Assembly (NCBI GenBank): GCA_046302815.1
Contig: JBKCHO010000077.1
Span: 1-13,672 of the forward strand
DNA from: JALRAP01 sp046302815
GTDB taxonomy: Bacteria > Bacteroidota > Bacteroidia > AKYH767-A > OLB10
DNA: 13,672 nucleotides
Reading direction: 5' to 3'
The notes under the pieces: model-generated
Told to the model about the DNA's origin: nothing
Database searches by the model: none
The model's input: only the letters and a program-made list of their open reading frames with translations
Shown: positions 1 through 7,022 of the stretch, piece by piece
How the letters are laid out: every line of letters starts with the position of its first letter
How positions within the stretch are numbered: the first letter of the stretch is position 1
Position numbers and translations under genes: made by a program

Positions 1-206
1 TACTGCTTGGCAACAGATACCACGAACCTCAGGTTCGCTCTTGTTAATTTCTCCAAAGCCCATTGATCGCCTTGTTTAATTCTCCTGGCCAATTTGACCT
101 CCTCTTCGGCGGTGATTAAACCTTCCCTTCCAATTTCCTGCAAATACTTCTCTAAGGAAGCATTCTCCCTATTGGTGATGGATTTGGTGATTTTAAGCTG
201 ACGCAT
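1..206 (-). CDS. rpoD: RNA polymerase primary sigma factor, N-terminal fragment (RpoD/SigA type)
   Basis: This is the first 68 codons of a gene that runs off the left edge. The ATG is at 206-204 and the protein begins MRQLKITKSITNRENASLEK. What follows matches the start of the short Bacteroidota housekeeping sigma factor: YLQEIGREGLIT, then EEEVKLARRIKQGD, then LEKLTRANLRFVVSVAKQ. The last two stretches are sigma region 1.2 and the beginning of region 2.1. The Bacteroidota form lacks the long acidic region 1.1 of the E. coli protein, which fits region 1.2 lying so close to the start here. The product would direct core RNA polymerase to most promoters in the cell, including the TAnnTTTG-type elements seen elsewhere in this window. 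Identification rests on recalled family sequence and is strong despite the truncation. Everything past region 2.1 lies outside the window. Confidence 0.93.
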   Translation of the reverse strand, partial: MRQLKITKSITNRENASLEKYLQEIGREGLITAEEEVKLARRIKQGDQWALEKLTRANLRFVVSVAKQ

Positions 207-435
207 CCCTCTAGAATGAATTAGTTAGTAATCCCTGAATCAATCTTTAATGGCCATTCAAGCAGGTTGACTATCCTGGCGCATTTTACATAAATATGAC
301 CGAAAAGTAATACTTCTTCCAAATCCTTGAAAGCGGATTTAAAGAAATTATTAACAAACGGAAAAAAGTTTGCTTACCTGATAATTTTTTTCAAGCTGAT
401 TAAGAGCTTAGAATAACTTACAGTGATAACTGAAA
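207..435. other. intergenic region upstream of rpoD
   Basis: This 229-nt stretch separates the stop of the large surface-protein gene from the rpoD start, both on the minus strand. It is AT-rich and holds the weak candidate promoter at 302-332. A 6-bp inverted repeat (422-427 with 435-440) overlaps the stop codon of the upstream gene but has no following T-tract in the direction of transcription, so it is not a convincing terminator. No small ORF or RNA gene was recognised. Confidence 0.5.
302..332 (-). promoter_or_regulatory. weak candidate promoter for rpoD
   Basis: Read on the minus strand there is TTTC (332-329), a 19-nt spacer and TACTTTTC (309-302). This resembles the Bacteroidota TTTG-N19-TAnnTTTG layout, but with G changed to C at the end of both elements. 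The spacing is right and the site lies about 96 nt upstream of the rpoD ATG. Because both elements are imperfect, this is only a suggestion. Confidence 0.22.
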
Positions 436-3171
436 TCACTTAGACTCCCTGACCAATTGGAAAAACCCTCTTAAATCGTAAGTTTTACCTTCAATACCAA
501 CTGCCTTTACAACATAAACATAGCTTCCCGAAGGTAGCTCTGCACCATCCTGCGATTTACCGTTCCAACTACCCTCCAATTTATCCCATGTGTAAATTTC
601 ATTTCCCCAGCGATTTAAAATGCTGCATGACAATTGGACAATACCAACTTCATCAAAAAGAAACAAGTCGTTAAGCCCGTCACCATTAGGTGTGAATATA
701 TTGGGAATCAACAATGAAGAGAATGCATCGACAACAATAAAAGAAAAAGACAAGGTATCAGAACACCCCAACTCATTGGTTGCTGTTAACAAAACAGTGT
801 AGCTACCATTGTTAGTGTAAATGTGTGTGGGATTTTCTGTGGTCGAAGTACCACCATCTCCAAAGTCCCAATTGTAAGATTGGGCGCCAGTGCTTGTATT
901 ACTGAAATTGACCGTCAATGGTGGAAATCCCTGTAAGGTATCCGGAGTAAATGATGGTTGGATTTGAGAAAGCACATTTATAGTCACAGAATCAGTGGAT
1001 GAACAACTTCCATTGAAACCTGTTACAATATAAGTAGTGGTACTTAAGGGAGATGCGGTTGGATTGGAACTAGTTGTATTATTCAATCCAGTAGATGGAC
1101 TCCAACTATAGGTAGAGGCGCCTACTACAGAAAGCGCTGCTGAGGATTGGTAGCATATGGTATCGTTATCGCTAACTTGTAAATTCGGATAAGGAGTCAC
1201 ATTTACGATGATATCAACAGAGGATGTGCAACCTGAAGCGTCGGTGGCAGTGGCTGTGTAGGTGGTGGTGGTAGTTGGATTTACAGTTTGGTTACCTCCA
1301 ATAATACTATTGCTCCAAGCATAGCTGTAAGGGGCGGTTCCACCTGTGGCTGAAGCCGAAATAACGACAGGATCACCTTCACAAGAATTCTGATTACCCC
1401 CTGAAATGGCAGTTACAGGAACAACCGTGTTTACACTGAAAGTACCTACTTGAGTGCATCCGACTGCATCAGTTACGGTAACTGAATAGCTGCCCCCTGA
1501 AAGACCATTGATTGAGGATGAAGTGGAACCGTTACTCCACAGATATCCATAAGTTGAGCCAGGCTGGCCACCTGTCGGCGAGACCGATATGCTACCGCTT
1601 GAGTTATCACAAATATTGCCTACAACAACCTCATTCAAAACAATTGCTGGAAGCACAACAACGGTAACAGAATCAGTTGTAGCACATGTTCCGTTGTATC
1701 CAGTAATGAAATAAGTTGTGGTACTGGCTGGATTGGCTGTTGGATTGGACACATTGGGGTCACTTAATCCAGTAGATGGGCTCCAAGAATAGGAAGATGC
1801 TCCAGAGGCAGATAACTGCGCTGACCCAGCATTACATACCGTAGTATCCGAACTTATGGCAAGCACAGGATAAGGAAATACATCTACAGTTAAACTTGCA
1901 GTAGAAGTACAACCCAAGCTATCGATCACGCTTACGGTGTAGACAGTAGTAATTGAAGGATTAACAGTTTGGGATGAGCCTGAAAAACCATTACTCCAAT
2001 TATATGTATAAGGTGTGTTACCGCCACTAGCCGTTGCAACAATATTCACAGGGTCTCCACCACAAGCAGTTTGATTTCCATTGGTGGATGCCGATAATGG
2101 AATTTGAGTAGTTATATTGAAGACGCCAGATTGAGTACAACCATTTGGACTAGTAACAGTAACTGTGTATGCTCCTCCGGCCAAATTGCTGATAGTGGAA
2201 GCATTGGATCCATTAGACCATTGATAAGTGTAGGTTCCCGTGCCTCCACCGGAAGGATTCAAGCTTATAGAACCACTCGCATTATCGCAAGTGTTATCTG
2301 TTATAGTCTCGTTTAATGTAATCGGTTGAGGAGCGGAGACCGGGATGGTAACTGTTTTCGTGCACTGCGTTGAATCGGTAACGGTTACCGTGTAAATTCC
2401 CGCGGGAAGGTTTGAAATGGTCTGTGATGTGGCACCATTGCTCCATTGGTATGAATATGGTGCTACTCCTTGAGGGAAAACGGTAATAGAGCCATTTGAC
2501 AAACCGGCACAAGAAACATCGTTAATCGTAATGTTCGGAACTATCAAAACACAGTTGCATTGAGCAGATGGGGTTCCGTTAGGCCATTGTGCGGGAGCCG
2601 TGAATGGAGGATCGAAACAGGCATCATTACCCCAAGAACCTGCTTGGTAATCAGATAAAGCCTGAATACCCACATTGAGTGGGGCATTACTGCTTGCAGC
2701 GCATGGACCAACTGTTACACTGAAACAAAAAGTCCATGATGCGTTTTGACAATTGTCACCGAAGTTGTTACCTGGGATTCCGTCCGCAGAAAAATTAGGA
2801 CTTCCGGCAGGAGTGTCGTAATAGAAGCCAGGTCCCCAAGTTATTCCGGATGCAGTTCCAGTACAGGATGTGTACCAATCCCATGTTCCTTGACCATCAC
2901 AACTGGTGGGAGGTGTCAATGGAGCCAGAGAATTAGGATCCCACCCTGGTCCAAGTGTGATTGCAAAACCAGCTATCCAATCGGCGTTCGTTTGAGCATA
3001 GTTGGAAAGCGTATAACAGAATGTTACTGTGGTGCCAACCACATAAGTATTGTTGCCTGCTGGCGCAGGACTTGCTGTCATAGATTGAGAACCGACACAT
3101 GGAGACTGCGCATAACCGGAAACAGAAATCAGAATAGATACAACAATAAGCCTTAGTGATTTGGTTAACAT
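436..3171 (-). CDS. large secreted or surface protein with SprB repeats, PKD domain and T9SS type B sorting domain
   Basis: The protein has 911 residues. Residues 1-21 are a Sec signal peptide (KSLRLIVVSILISVSGYA, probable cut after A21). Residues 22-210 form a Trp- and Cys-rich region that I do not recognise, with ten cysteines between C25 and C207. From about 212 to 735 come beta-rich repeats: SprB-like units at about 212-283, 284-355 and 510-582, recognisable by NGSI, the YQWSNG or YLWSNG motif, and YTVTVTD followed by GCT. Between them lie Ig-like units with YSWSPSTGL and STTTY motifs. Residues 737-814 are a PKD domain (YNWDFGDGG at 766-774, then ENPTHIY). Residues 820-911 are the gliding-motility-associated C-terminal domain (IPNIFTPNGDGLNDLF, ILNRWGNEIY, W-NG, LPSGSYVYVV), which directs export by type IX secretion. 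The likely location is the cell surface or outside the cell. The role could be adhesion, motility or binding of a polymer; the sequence does not decide. No promoter was recognised in the 108 nt upstream. Confidence 0.9.
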   Translation of the reverse strand: MLTKSLRLIVVSILISVSGYAQSPCVGSQSMTASPAPAGNNTYVVGTTVTFCYTLSNYAQTNADWIAGFAITLGPGWDPNSLAPLTPPTSCDGQGTWDWYTSCTGTASGITWGPGFYYDTPAGSPNFSADGIPGNNFGDNCQNASWTFCFSVTVGPCAASSNAPLNVGIQALSDYQAGSWGNDACFDPPFTAPAQWPNGTPSAQCNCVLIVPNITINDVSCAGLSNGSITVFPQGVAPYSYQWSNGATSQTISNLPAGIYTVTVTDSTQCTKTVTIPVSAPQPITLNETITDNTCDNASGSISLNPSGGGTGTYTYQWSNGSNASTISNLAGGAYTVTVTSPNGCTQSGVFNITTQIPLSASTNGNQTACGGDPVNIVATASGGNTPYTYNWSNGFSGSSQTVNPSITTVYTVSVIDSLGCTSTASLTVDVFPYPVLAISSDTTVCNAGSAQLSASGASSYSWSPSTGLSDPNVSNPTANPASTTTYFITGYNGTCATTDSVTVVVLPAIVLNEVVVGNICDNSSGSISVSPTGGQPGSTYGYLWSNGSTSSSINGLSGGSYSVTVTDAVGCTQVGTFSVNTVVPVTAISGGNQNSCEGDPVVISASATGGTAPYSYAWSNSIIGGNQTVNPTTTTTYTATATDASGCTSSVDIIVNVTPYPNLQVSDNDTICYQSSAALSVVGASTYSWSPSTGLNNTTSSNPTASPLSTTTYIVTGFNGSCSSTDSVTINVLSQIQPSFTPDTLQGFPPLTVNFSNTSTGAQSYNWDFGDGGTSTTENPTHIYTNNGSYTVLLTATNELGCSDTLSFSFIVVDAFSSLLIPNIFTPNGDGLNDLFLFDEVGIVQLSCSILNRWGNEIYTWDKLEGSWNGKSQDGAELPSGSYVYVVKAVGIEGKTYDLRGFFQLVRESK
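967..1644 (-). repeat. composite block B of an internal tandem duplication (residues about 510-735)
   Basis: This is the second copy of a block built as SprB-like unit, then Ig-like unit, then Ig-like unit. It aligns with the preceding block at an offset of 226-227 residues: LNE at 512-514 against 286-288, the GDP motif after C597 against that after C370, and SPSTGL at 691 against 464. At DNA level a 21-nt stretch at 1085-1105 recurs at 1766-1786 with one difference, an offset of 681 nt that preserves the frame. Confidence 0.75.
1645..2322 (-). repeat. composite block A of an internal tandem duplication (residues about 284-509)
   Basis: This is the first copy of the SprB/Ig/Ig composite block in the large surface protein. 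It lies directly before the second copy at 967-1644 in reading direction. The boundaries are approximate and set from recurring motifs (LNE, CDN-SGSIS, GCTQ-G-F, NG-Q--C-GDPV, SPSTGL, STTTY). The duplicated unit is multi-domain, so it arose as a block and not by adding single repeats. Confidence 0.75.
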
Positions 3172-3279
3172 TTGGTATTGGTTTGTGGTTGAGTGTGTGA
3201 ATGATGATGTACTGCTAGGGCAAGACGAAATACTGTTGGAATAGGTTGTAATTCCTGATAAGAAAGGAACTAACTAGGC

Positions 3280-3639
3280 CTATTTGCCCAAATCGTCAAA
3301 ATCAATATCGGAATAGGAACCCGAACCAGATTCTCCTGACCCTTGATTTGAATCGCCCTGCTGCCTCATGCTTTCAGGGAAATTGGCTTTAATGTAATCA
3401 ATGGCCTCCTGTAACCCCTCGACAAATTTTTCAAAATCCTCCTTATACAGGAATATCTTGTGTTTTTCGAAAAAAGGCCTATCGCTGCCATCGGCAAATC
3501 GTCTCTTGCTCTCTGTTATGGTTAAATAATGGTCGTTGTTCCTGGTAGAACGGACATCAAAAAAATAAGTCCTTTTACCTGCCCTTACGGCCTTGGCGAA
3601 CAAATCGCTCTGCTGGTCATTACTGTCAAATTCAGCCAT
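3280..3639 (-). CDS. DUF3276 family protein (PUR-alpha-like nucleic-acid-binding protein)
   Basis: The protein has 119 residues from the ATG at 3639-3637. The core (residues 12-85) carries the family pattern: DLFAKAVRAGKRTYFFDVR, HYLTITESKRRF, then KHKIFLYKEDFEKF and an alpha-helical end. Family knowledge: DUF3276 proteins are widespread in Bacteroidota and resemble the PUR domain, a beta-sheet plus helix fold that binds single-stranded DNA or RNA, as in Borrelia BpuR. The tail (93-119) is Gly/Ser-rich and ends in an acidic segment (DIDFDDLGK), probably disordered. A longer reading frame with a TTG start at 3663 exists. I reject that start because the TTG is part of a strong promoter -7 element (3661-3668), so transcription would begin downstream of it. 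The specific target and role are unknown; a regulatory or RNA-chaperone role is inference. Confidence 0.88.
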   Translation of the reverse strand: MAEFDSNDQQSDLFAKAVRAGKRTYFFDVRSTRNNDHYLTITESKRRFADGSDRPFFEKHKIFLYKEDFEKFVEGLQEAIDYIKANFPESMRQQGDSNQGSGESGSGSYSDIDFDDLGK

Positions 3640-3660
3640 GTAGATCCTGTTGGTATCTGA

Positions 3661-3692
3661 CAAAACTATAATAAAAACAACAGTTTGGCAAA
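3661..3692 (-). promoter_or_regulatory. promoter of the DUF3276 gene
   Basis: On the minus strand TTTG (3692-3689) is followed by a 20-nt spacer and TAGTTTTG (3668-3661). This is a full match to the Bacteroidota primary-sigma consensus TTTG-N19-21-TAnnTTTG. Transcription would start near 3654-3656, giving a leader of about 15-18 nt before the ATG at 3639. It is the best promoter in the window and shows that this gene is transcribed independently of the ABC transporter gene upstream. Confidence 0.7.
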
Positions 3693-3739
3693 GAGCTATG
3701 CCATTTTACAAAGAAAGAATCAACAAAGGTTGTTAAAAC

Positions 3740-5554
3740 TCAATTAAAAGCCTCAAGTTGTTGTTTATCAAACATTTCCGAATACACGCCTTTCTTAGCC
3801 AAAAGCTCGGCGTGAGAACCCCGTTCAAATAGTTTTCCATCGTGGAGAACTAGAATTTCATTAGCCGACTTAACCGTGGATATTCTGTGGCTGATAAAAA
3901 CGCAGGTTTTGTTTTCGAGCTGACTGCTAAAGGCCGATAAAATCAGTTCCTCTGTAACCGTATCGACAGCCGACAGGCAGTCGTCCAAAATCATCATTTT
4001 GGGATTCGCCATCATGGCACGAGCAATAGAGATTCTCTGTTTTTGCCCTCCCGAAAGTGTTATACCCCTCTCACCTACCATGGTTTCGTAACCTTGCGGA
4101 AAACCTGCAACATCCTTTGCAACGCAAGCAATTTCGGCTACATCCCTTACTCGCTGCTGGAGTGTTTCAGGTTCCTTTAACAGGGATGACTGAGCACCGA
4201 ATCCAATATTGTCGGCGATGGATTCACTGAACAAAAAAACCTCTTGGGGAACATAGCCCACCTGGGACCTATACGACTGCAAATTCACTGTTTTCAGGTT
4301 TTTGCCATCGATAAAAATTTCACCTGATGTGGGATCCATGAATCGCATCATCAACAAGGCGACGGTCGACTTGCCCGAGCCCGTTGTTCCCGTTATGGCC
4401 GACGACCTGCCAGCTGCGACCTTGAAACTGACATTCTCCAAAACCCAATTCTCTGAATTGGGATACTTAAAACTGACATTTCTAAACTCGAGTTCGCCTT
4501 TGATTTCAATGGGATCCTTGGAAAGTGATTTGATTTCGGGTTTGGTATCCAGAAATTCATTGATTCTTTGCTGAGATGCTGCCGCCCTTTGCATGAGAGA
4601 TACCACCCATCCCAATGCTGCAACAGGCCATGTTAACATTCCCACATAGATCACAAATTCAGCAATGTTACCCAGGGTTATCTGTCCCAGCATGACCATA
4701 TAGCCACCAACTCCAATAGTAATAACGGTACTGAGCCCTATCAACAGCACAAGTGAAGGTTGGAAAAGAGCGTTGGTCCTTACCAGTTCCATGGTCGCAT
4801 TCTTGTATTTTGCCGTTTGGTTAGAAAAGGCGTTAACAACTTCTTTTTCGGAAGCATAGGCCTTGACCACTCGGATACCAGAAAATGTTTCTTGCACCAA
4901 GGTAGACATATCACTGAGCCCCGATTGAACCCGCTCGCTTTTTCTATTGATCACATGCTCTACCTTGTAAATAACCAGTGATAAAATAGGTAATGGCAAG
5001 AGTGTATATAAAGTCAATTGGGCATTCACTTGCACCATTGCGGAGATAACAAGAATCATGGTAACAACAAGGTTTACCGTGTACATCACTGCTGGACCAA
5101 CATAAGAACGAACGCGCCCTACATCCTCACTGATCCTGTTCATAAGGTCGCCTGTGCTGTTGGAAGAGTAAAACGCATGGTCAAGTTCTTGGTAGTGCCC
5201 ATAAATCTCGTTCTTCATATCATATTCGATGTGTCGTGATGCCACTATAAGCGTCTGACGCATTAGGAACATGAAAAAGCCTTTCAGTAATGCCATAAGC
5301 AAAACCAACATTGCAAAAACCAGTAAGTTGAATGAAATGGTGGATTCAACAGTTGCACCCTGCTGAAATTGGGATGTCAGCTTATACCAGCTGATTTGCA
5401 TCCCGGATGCATCCAAAGCATATCGAATCAATTTTGCAGGTATGATGCCAAAAACATTGGAAATGGCTACAAAAAAAATACCGCCCAGGAAATGCCACTT
5501 GTACTTGATAAAGTACTTGTTTAATGAAGATAAGGGGCTTAGTGATGATGCCAA
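3740..5554 (-). CDS. ABC exporter half-transporter (fused permease and ATPase, MdlA/MsbA-like)
   Basis: The protein has 604 residues. The N-terminal part (about 20-320) is a type IV ABC exporter transmembrane domain with about six hydrophobic spans, including 21-40, 76-98, 155-196 and 263-318. The ATPase domain (about 353-600) has Walker A GTTGSGKST (389-397), Q-loop Q437, signature LSGGQ (500-504), Walker B MILDD (521-525), D-loop SAVD (528-531) and switch H556. The residue after the Walker B aspartate is D525, not the usual catalytic Glu. This resembles MdlA/BmrC-type subunits that normally pair with a canonical partner, but no partner gene lies in the window. The start is TTG at 5554-5552: an in-frame stop lies nine codons upstream and no in-frame ATG occurs before residue 52, which is inside the membrane domain. 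The substrate cannot be told; lipids or drugs are typical of the family. Confidence 0.92.
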   Translation of the reverse strand: MASSLSPLSSLNKYFIKYKWHFLGGIFFVAISNVFGIIPAKLIRYALDASGMQISWYKLTSQFQQGATVESTISFNLLVFAMLVLLMALLKGFFMFLMRQTLIVASRHIEYDMKNEIYGHYQELDHAFYSSNSTGDLMNRISEDVGRVRSYVGPAVMYTVNLVVTMILVISAMVQVNAQLTLYTLLPLPILSLVIYKVEHVINRKSERVQSGLSDMSTLVQETFSGIRVVKAYASEKEVVNAFSNQTAKYKNATMELVRTNALFQPSLVLLIGLSTVITIGVGGYMVMLGQITLGNIAEFVIYVGMLTWPVAALGWVVSLMQRAAASQQRINEFLDTKPEIKSLSKDPIEIKGELEFRNVSFKYPNSENWVLENVSFKVAAGRSSAITGTTGSGKSTVALLMMRFMDPTSGEIFIDGKNLKTVNLQSYRSQVGYVPQEVFLFSESIADNIGFGAQSSLLKEPETLQQRVRDVAEIACVAKDVAGFPQGYETMVGERGITLSGGQKQRISIARAMMANPKMMILDDCLSAVDTVTEELILSAFSSQLENKTCVFISHRISTVKSANEILVLHDGKLFERGSHAELLAKKGVYSEMFDKQQLEAFN

Positions 5555-5808
5555 AGCGAAGGTGAATCGGGTGTGAAATTACTTAGAATTGCTGTAGCAT
5601 GAAAAAAGAAATAGAATCAATGGCTTAAACCCTTTGCACAGAGCCCTAACGCATATACAAGATTTTCCTTTTCATTTCATTCTTCGTGCATTTTGAGATT
5701 TGCAATGTGAAGAAGCAAAAACAAGCTCTTCCTCCAAAATAATCGCTAGTCACAAACCATCATCCAGTAATAGAATGCTGCATCTCCGAAAATGAGTGAA
5801 TACTGATT
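5555..5808. other. 254-nt intergenic region upstream of the ABC transporter
   Basis: This AT-rich stretch lies between the DUF983 gene and the ABC transporter, both on the minus strand. I found no ORF of note, no tRNA-like fold, no strong terminator hairpin with T-tract and no full TTTG/TAnnTTTG promoter pair, although the transporter needs a promoter here or read-through from DUF983. Confidence 0.4.
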
Positions 5809-6189
5809 TTATGGTTTATCCTTGTAGGACACAAAAAAATTGATCCATCCCAACCTTGAAATTCGAAATGTAAAAGGGGTCATAACCAGTCCAAGGGCAA
5901 CCGAAACGGCAATCATCCAACCGATATTGAAATCGGAACCATCCAAAACCAAAAATGCAACCCAAACAGAAACCATCAAAGCCACATTAATGGCATAACT
6001 TACATACATAGCTCCGAAATAATATCCAGGTTCCTGTTTGAATGATAAGCCACACTCTTTACAATTCTCATGCATTTCAGAAAAACCACGAATGGAGAAT
6101 GGGTTGTGCTTTATGAAAAAATCACCCTTTTGACACCTAGGGCATTTGTTACCGAAAACACTGTAAAGCTTGGAACCTTTTCCGAACAT
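5809..6189 (-). CDS. DUF983 family zinc-ribbon membrane protein
   Basis: The protein has 126 residues. The N-terminal cytoplasmic part has two Cys pairs, CPRC (C16, C19) and CKEC (C43, C46), which should form a zinc ribbon. The family motif PGYYFGAMYVSYA follows at about 54-66. Two hydrophobic segments, about 62-82 and 89-108, are predicted membrane spans, and the protein ends in a short basic tail. Family knowledge: DUF983 proteins are small and common in Bacteroidota and Alphaproteobacteria, with no established biochemical role. The ATG at 6189-6187 is chosen because the conserved region starts soon after it and a promoter element sits just upstream (6197-6204). The gene is divergent from the phosphate-uptake operon, with a shared 180-nt control region. 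Confidence 0.87.
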   Translation of the reverse strand: MFGKGSKLYSVFGNKCPRCQKGDFFIKHNPFSIRGFSEMHENCKECGLSFKQEPGYYFGAMYVSYAINVALMVSVWVAFLVLDGSDFNIGWMIAVSVALGLVMTPFTFRISRLGWINFFVSYKDKP

Positions 6190-6196
6190 ATGGATG

Positions 6197-6204
6197 CAAA
6201 AGTA
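6197..6204 (-). promoter_or_regulatory. candidate -7 element for the DUF983 gene
   Basis: TACTTTTG on the minus strand matches TAnnTTTG exactly. No clear TTTG or TTG -33 element lies 19-21 nt upstream. It ends only 7 nt before the ATG, so the transcript would have almost no leader. Confidence 0.42.
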
Positions 6205-6330
6205 ATCAGCTTAAGGGAGTCTGCATGTGATATTAATCACCATCGCAAGAATTCAACCTTAAGTTACAAGTTGCTGATTAACATTAAATTAAAATAAATG
6301 AACAAAATAACCCAATCGAAAACACTCTTT

Positions 6331-6338
6331 TACATTTG
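6331..6338 (+). promoter_or_regulatory. candidate -7 element for the DUF47-pit operon
   Basis: TACATTTG matches TAnnTTTG exactly and lies 31 nt before the ATG of the DUF47 gene, giving a leader of about 25 nt. The -33 position has no clear TTTG or TTG. No Pho-box-like direct repeats were recognised, so regulation by phosphate cannot be read from the sequence. Confidence 0.45.
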
Positions 6339-6369
6339 TCCACTTATTTAACATTCACTTAACATCATC

Positions 6370-7014
6370 ATGTCGATTCCATTCTTAAAGTATTTCATTC
6401 CTCAAGACAGACACTTCTTCCCCCTATTTGACAAGGCGGCAACCAATTTGCAAGAGGGCGGCAAAGCCATTAATGAATTGGTAAAATGCTCTACGCACGA
6501 AGAACGATTCAAATGGTTTAGGGAAATTGAACGGATTGAGCATGTTGGTGATGAAATCACACATGAGATTTTTACGGAATTAGGTAAAAACTTTATCACT
6601 CCATTTGATCGCGAAGACATTCACAGATTGGTTACCTCTATTGATGATGTCTTGGATTACATTCATGGGTCATCCAAAAGAATCGAGCTATACAAACTCA
6701 CCGAAATAACCAGCGACACGGTCAAACTTGCGGAGCTCATTCAAACCGGAACCGCAGAGCTCCGCAGAGCTGTTTTGGAGTTGAAGAACATGAAGAAAAT
6801 GCGCGATATAACAGACGCCTTGGTTCGCATAAACAGTATTGAAAACCATGCTGACGACATCTTCGACCATGCTGTTGCGCAGCTGTTTGAACAGGAAAAG
6901 GACGCGGTGAAGATCATCAAATTAAAGGAGGTGCTTTCCGCTTTGGAAACCGCTACCGACAAATGCGAAGATGCTGCCAATGTGATTGAATCCATTGTCG
7001 TAAAAATGGCCTGA
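6370..7014 (+). CDS. DUF47 family PhoU-like protein, phosphate transport accessory
   Basis: The protein has 214 residues, the usual length for the family, is almost wholly alpha-helical and has no signal peptide. It shows typical features of the DUF47/PhoU-div family: FPLFDKAATNLQEGGKAI near the N-terminus; EIERIEHVGDEITHEIFTELGKNFITPFDREDIHRL with its acidic metal-binding type motif; SIDDVLDYI; and in the second half RINSIENHADDIFDHAVAQLF and ATDKCEDAANVIESIVVKMA. Family knowledge: such proteins are encoded next to PiT permeases and are thought to modulate them, as PhoU does for Pst. The stop is 8 nt before the start of a PiT permease gene, which supports that role strongly. The direction of the effect on transport is not known from sequence. 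Confidence 0.92.
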   Translation: MSIPFLKYFIPQDRHFFPLFDKAATNLQEGGKAINELVKCSTHEERFKWFREIERIEHVGDEITHEIFTELGKNFITPFDREDIHRLVTSIDDVLDYIHGSSKRIELYKLTEITSDTVKLAELIQTGTAELRRAVLELKNMKKMRDITDALVRINSIENHADDIFDHAVAQLFEQEKDAVKIIKLKEVLSALETATDKCEDAANVIESIVVKMA

Positions 7015-7022
7015 TAGAACAT

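Noticed and set aside
422..440. Perfect 6-bp inverted repeat at the end of the large surface-protein gene.
   Set aside because: The stem is short, overlaps the stop codon and is not followed by a T-tract on the transcribed strand, so it does not make a credible terminator.
2746..3156. 136-codon open frame on the plus strand opposite the start of the surface-protein gene.
   Set aside because: It is antisense to a clear signal peptide and coding region, is rich in Arg and Cys in a shadow-like way, and resembles no family.
3250..3271. Seven-pair hairpin (one G-U pair) just after the DUF3276 stop.
   Set aside because: It is AT-rich with an 8-nt loop and lacks a following T-tract; it is too weak to call a terminator.
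6752..6771. Tandem exact 10-bp direct repeat inside the DUF47 gene.
   Set aside because: Only two copies occur, the repeat length is not a multiple of three, and the coding sequence is conserved across it, so it is most likely chance.
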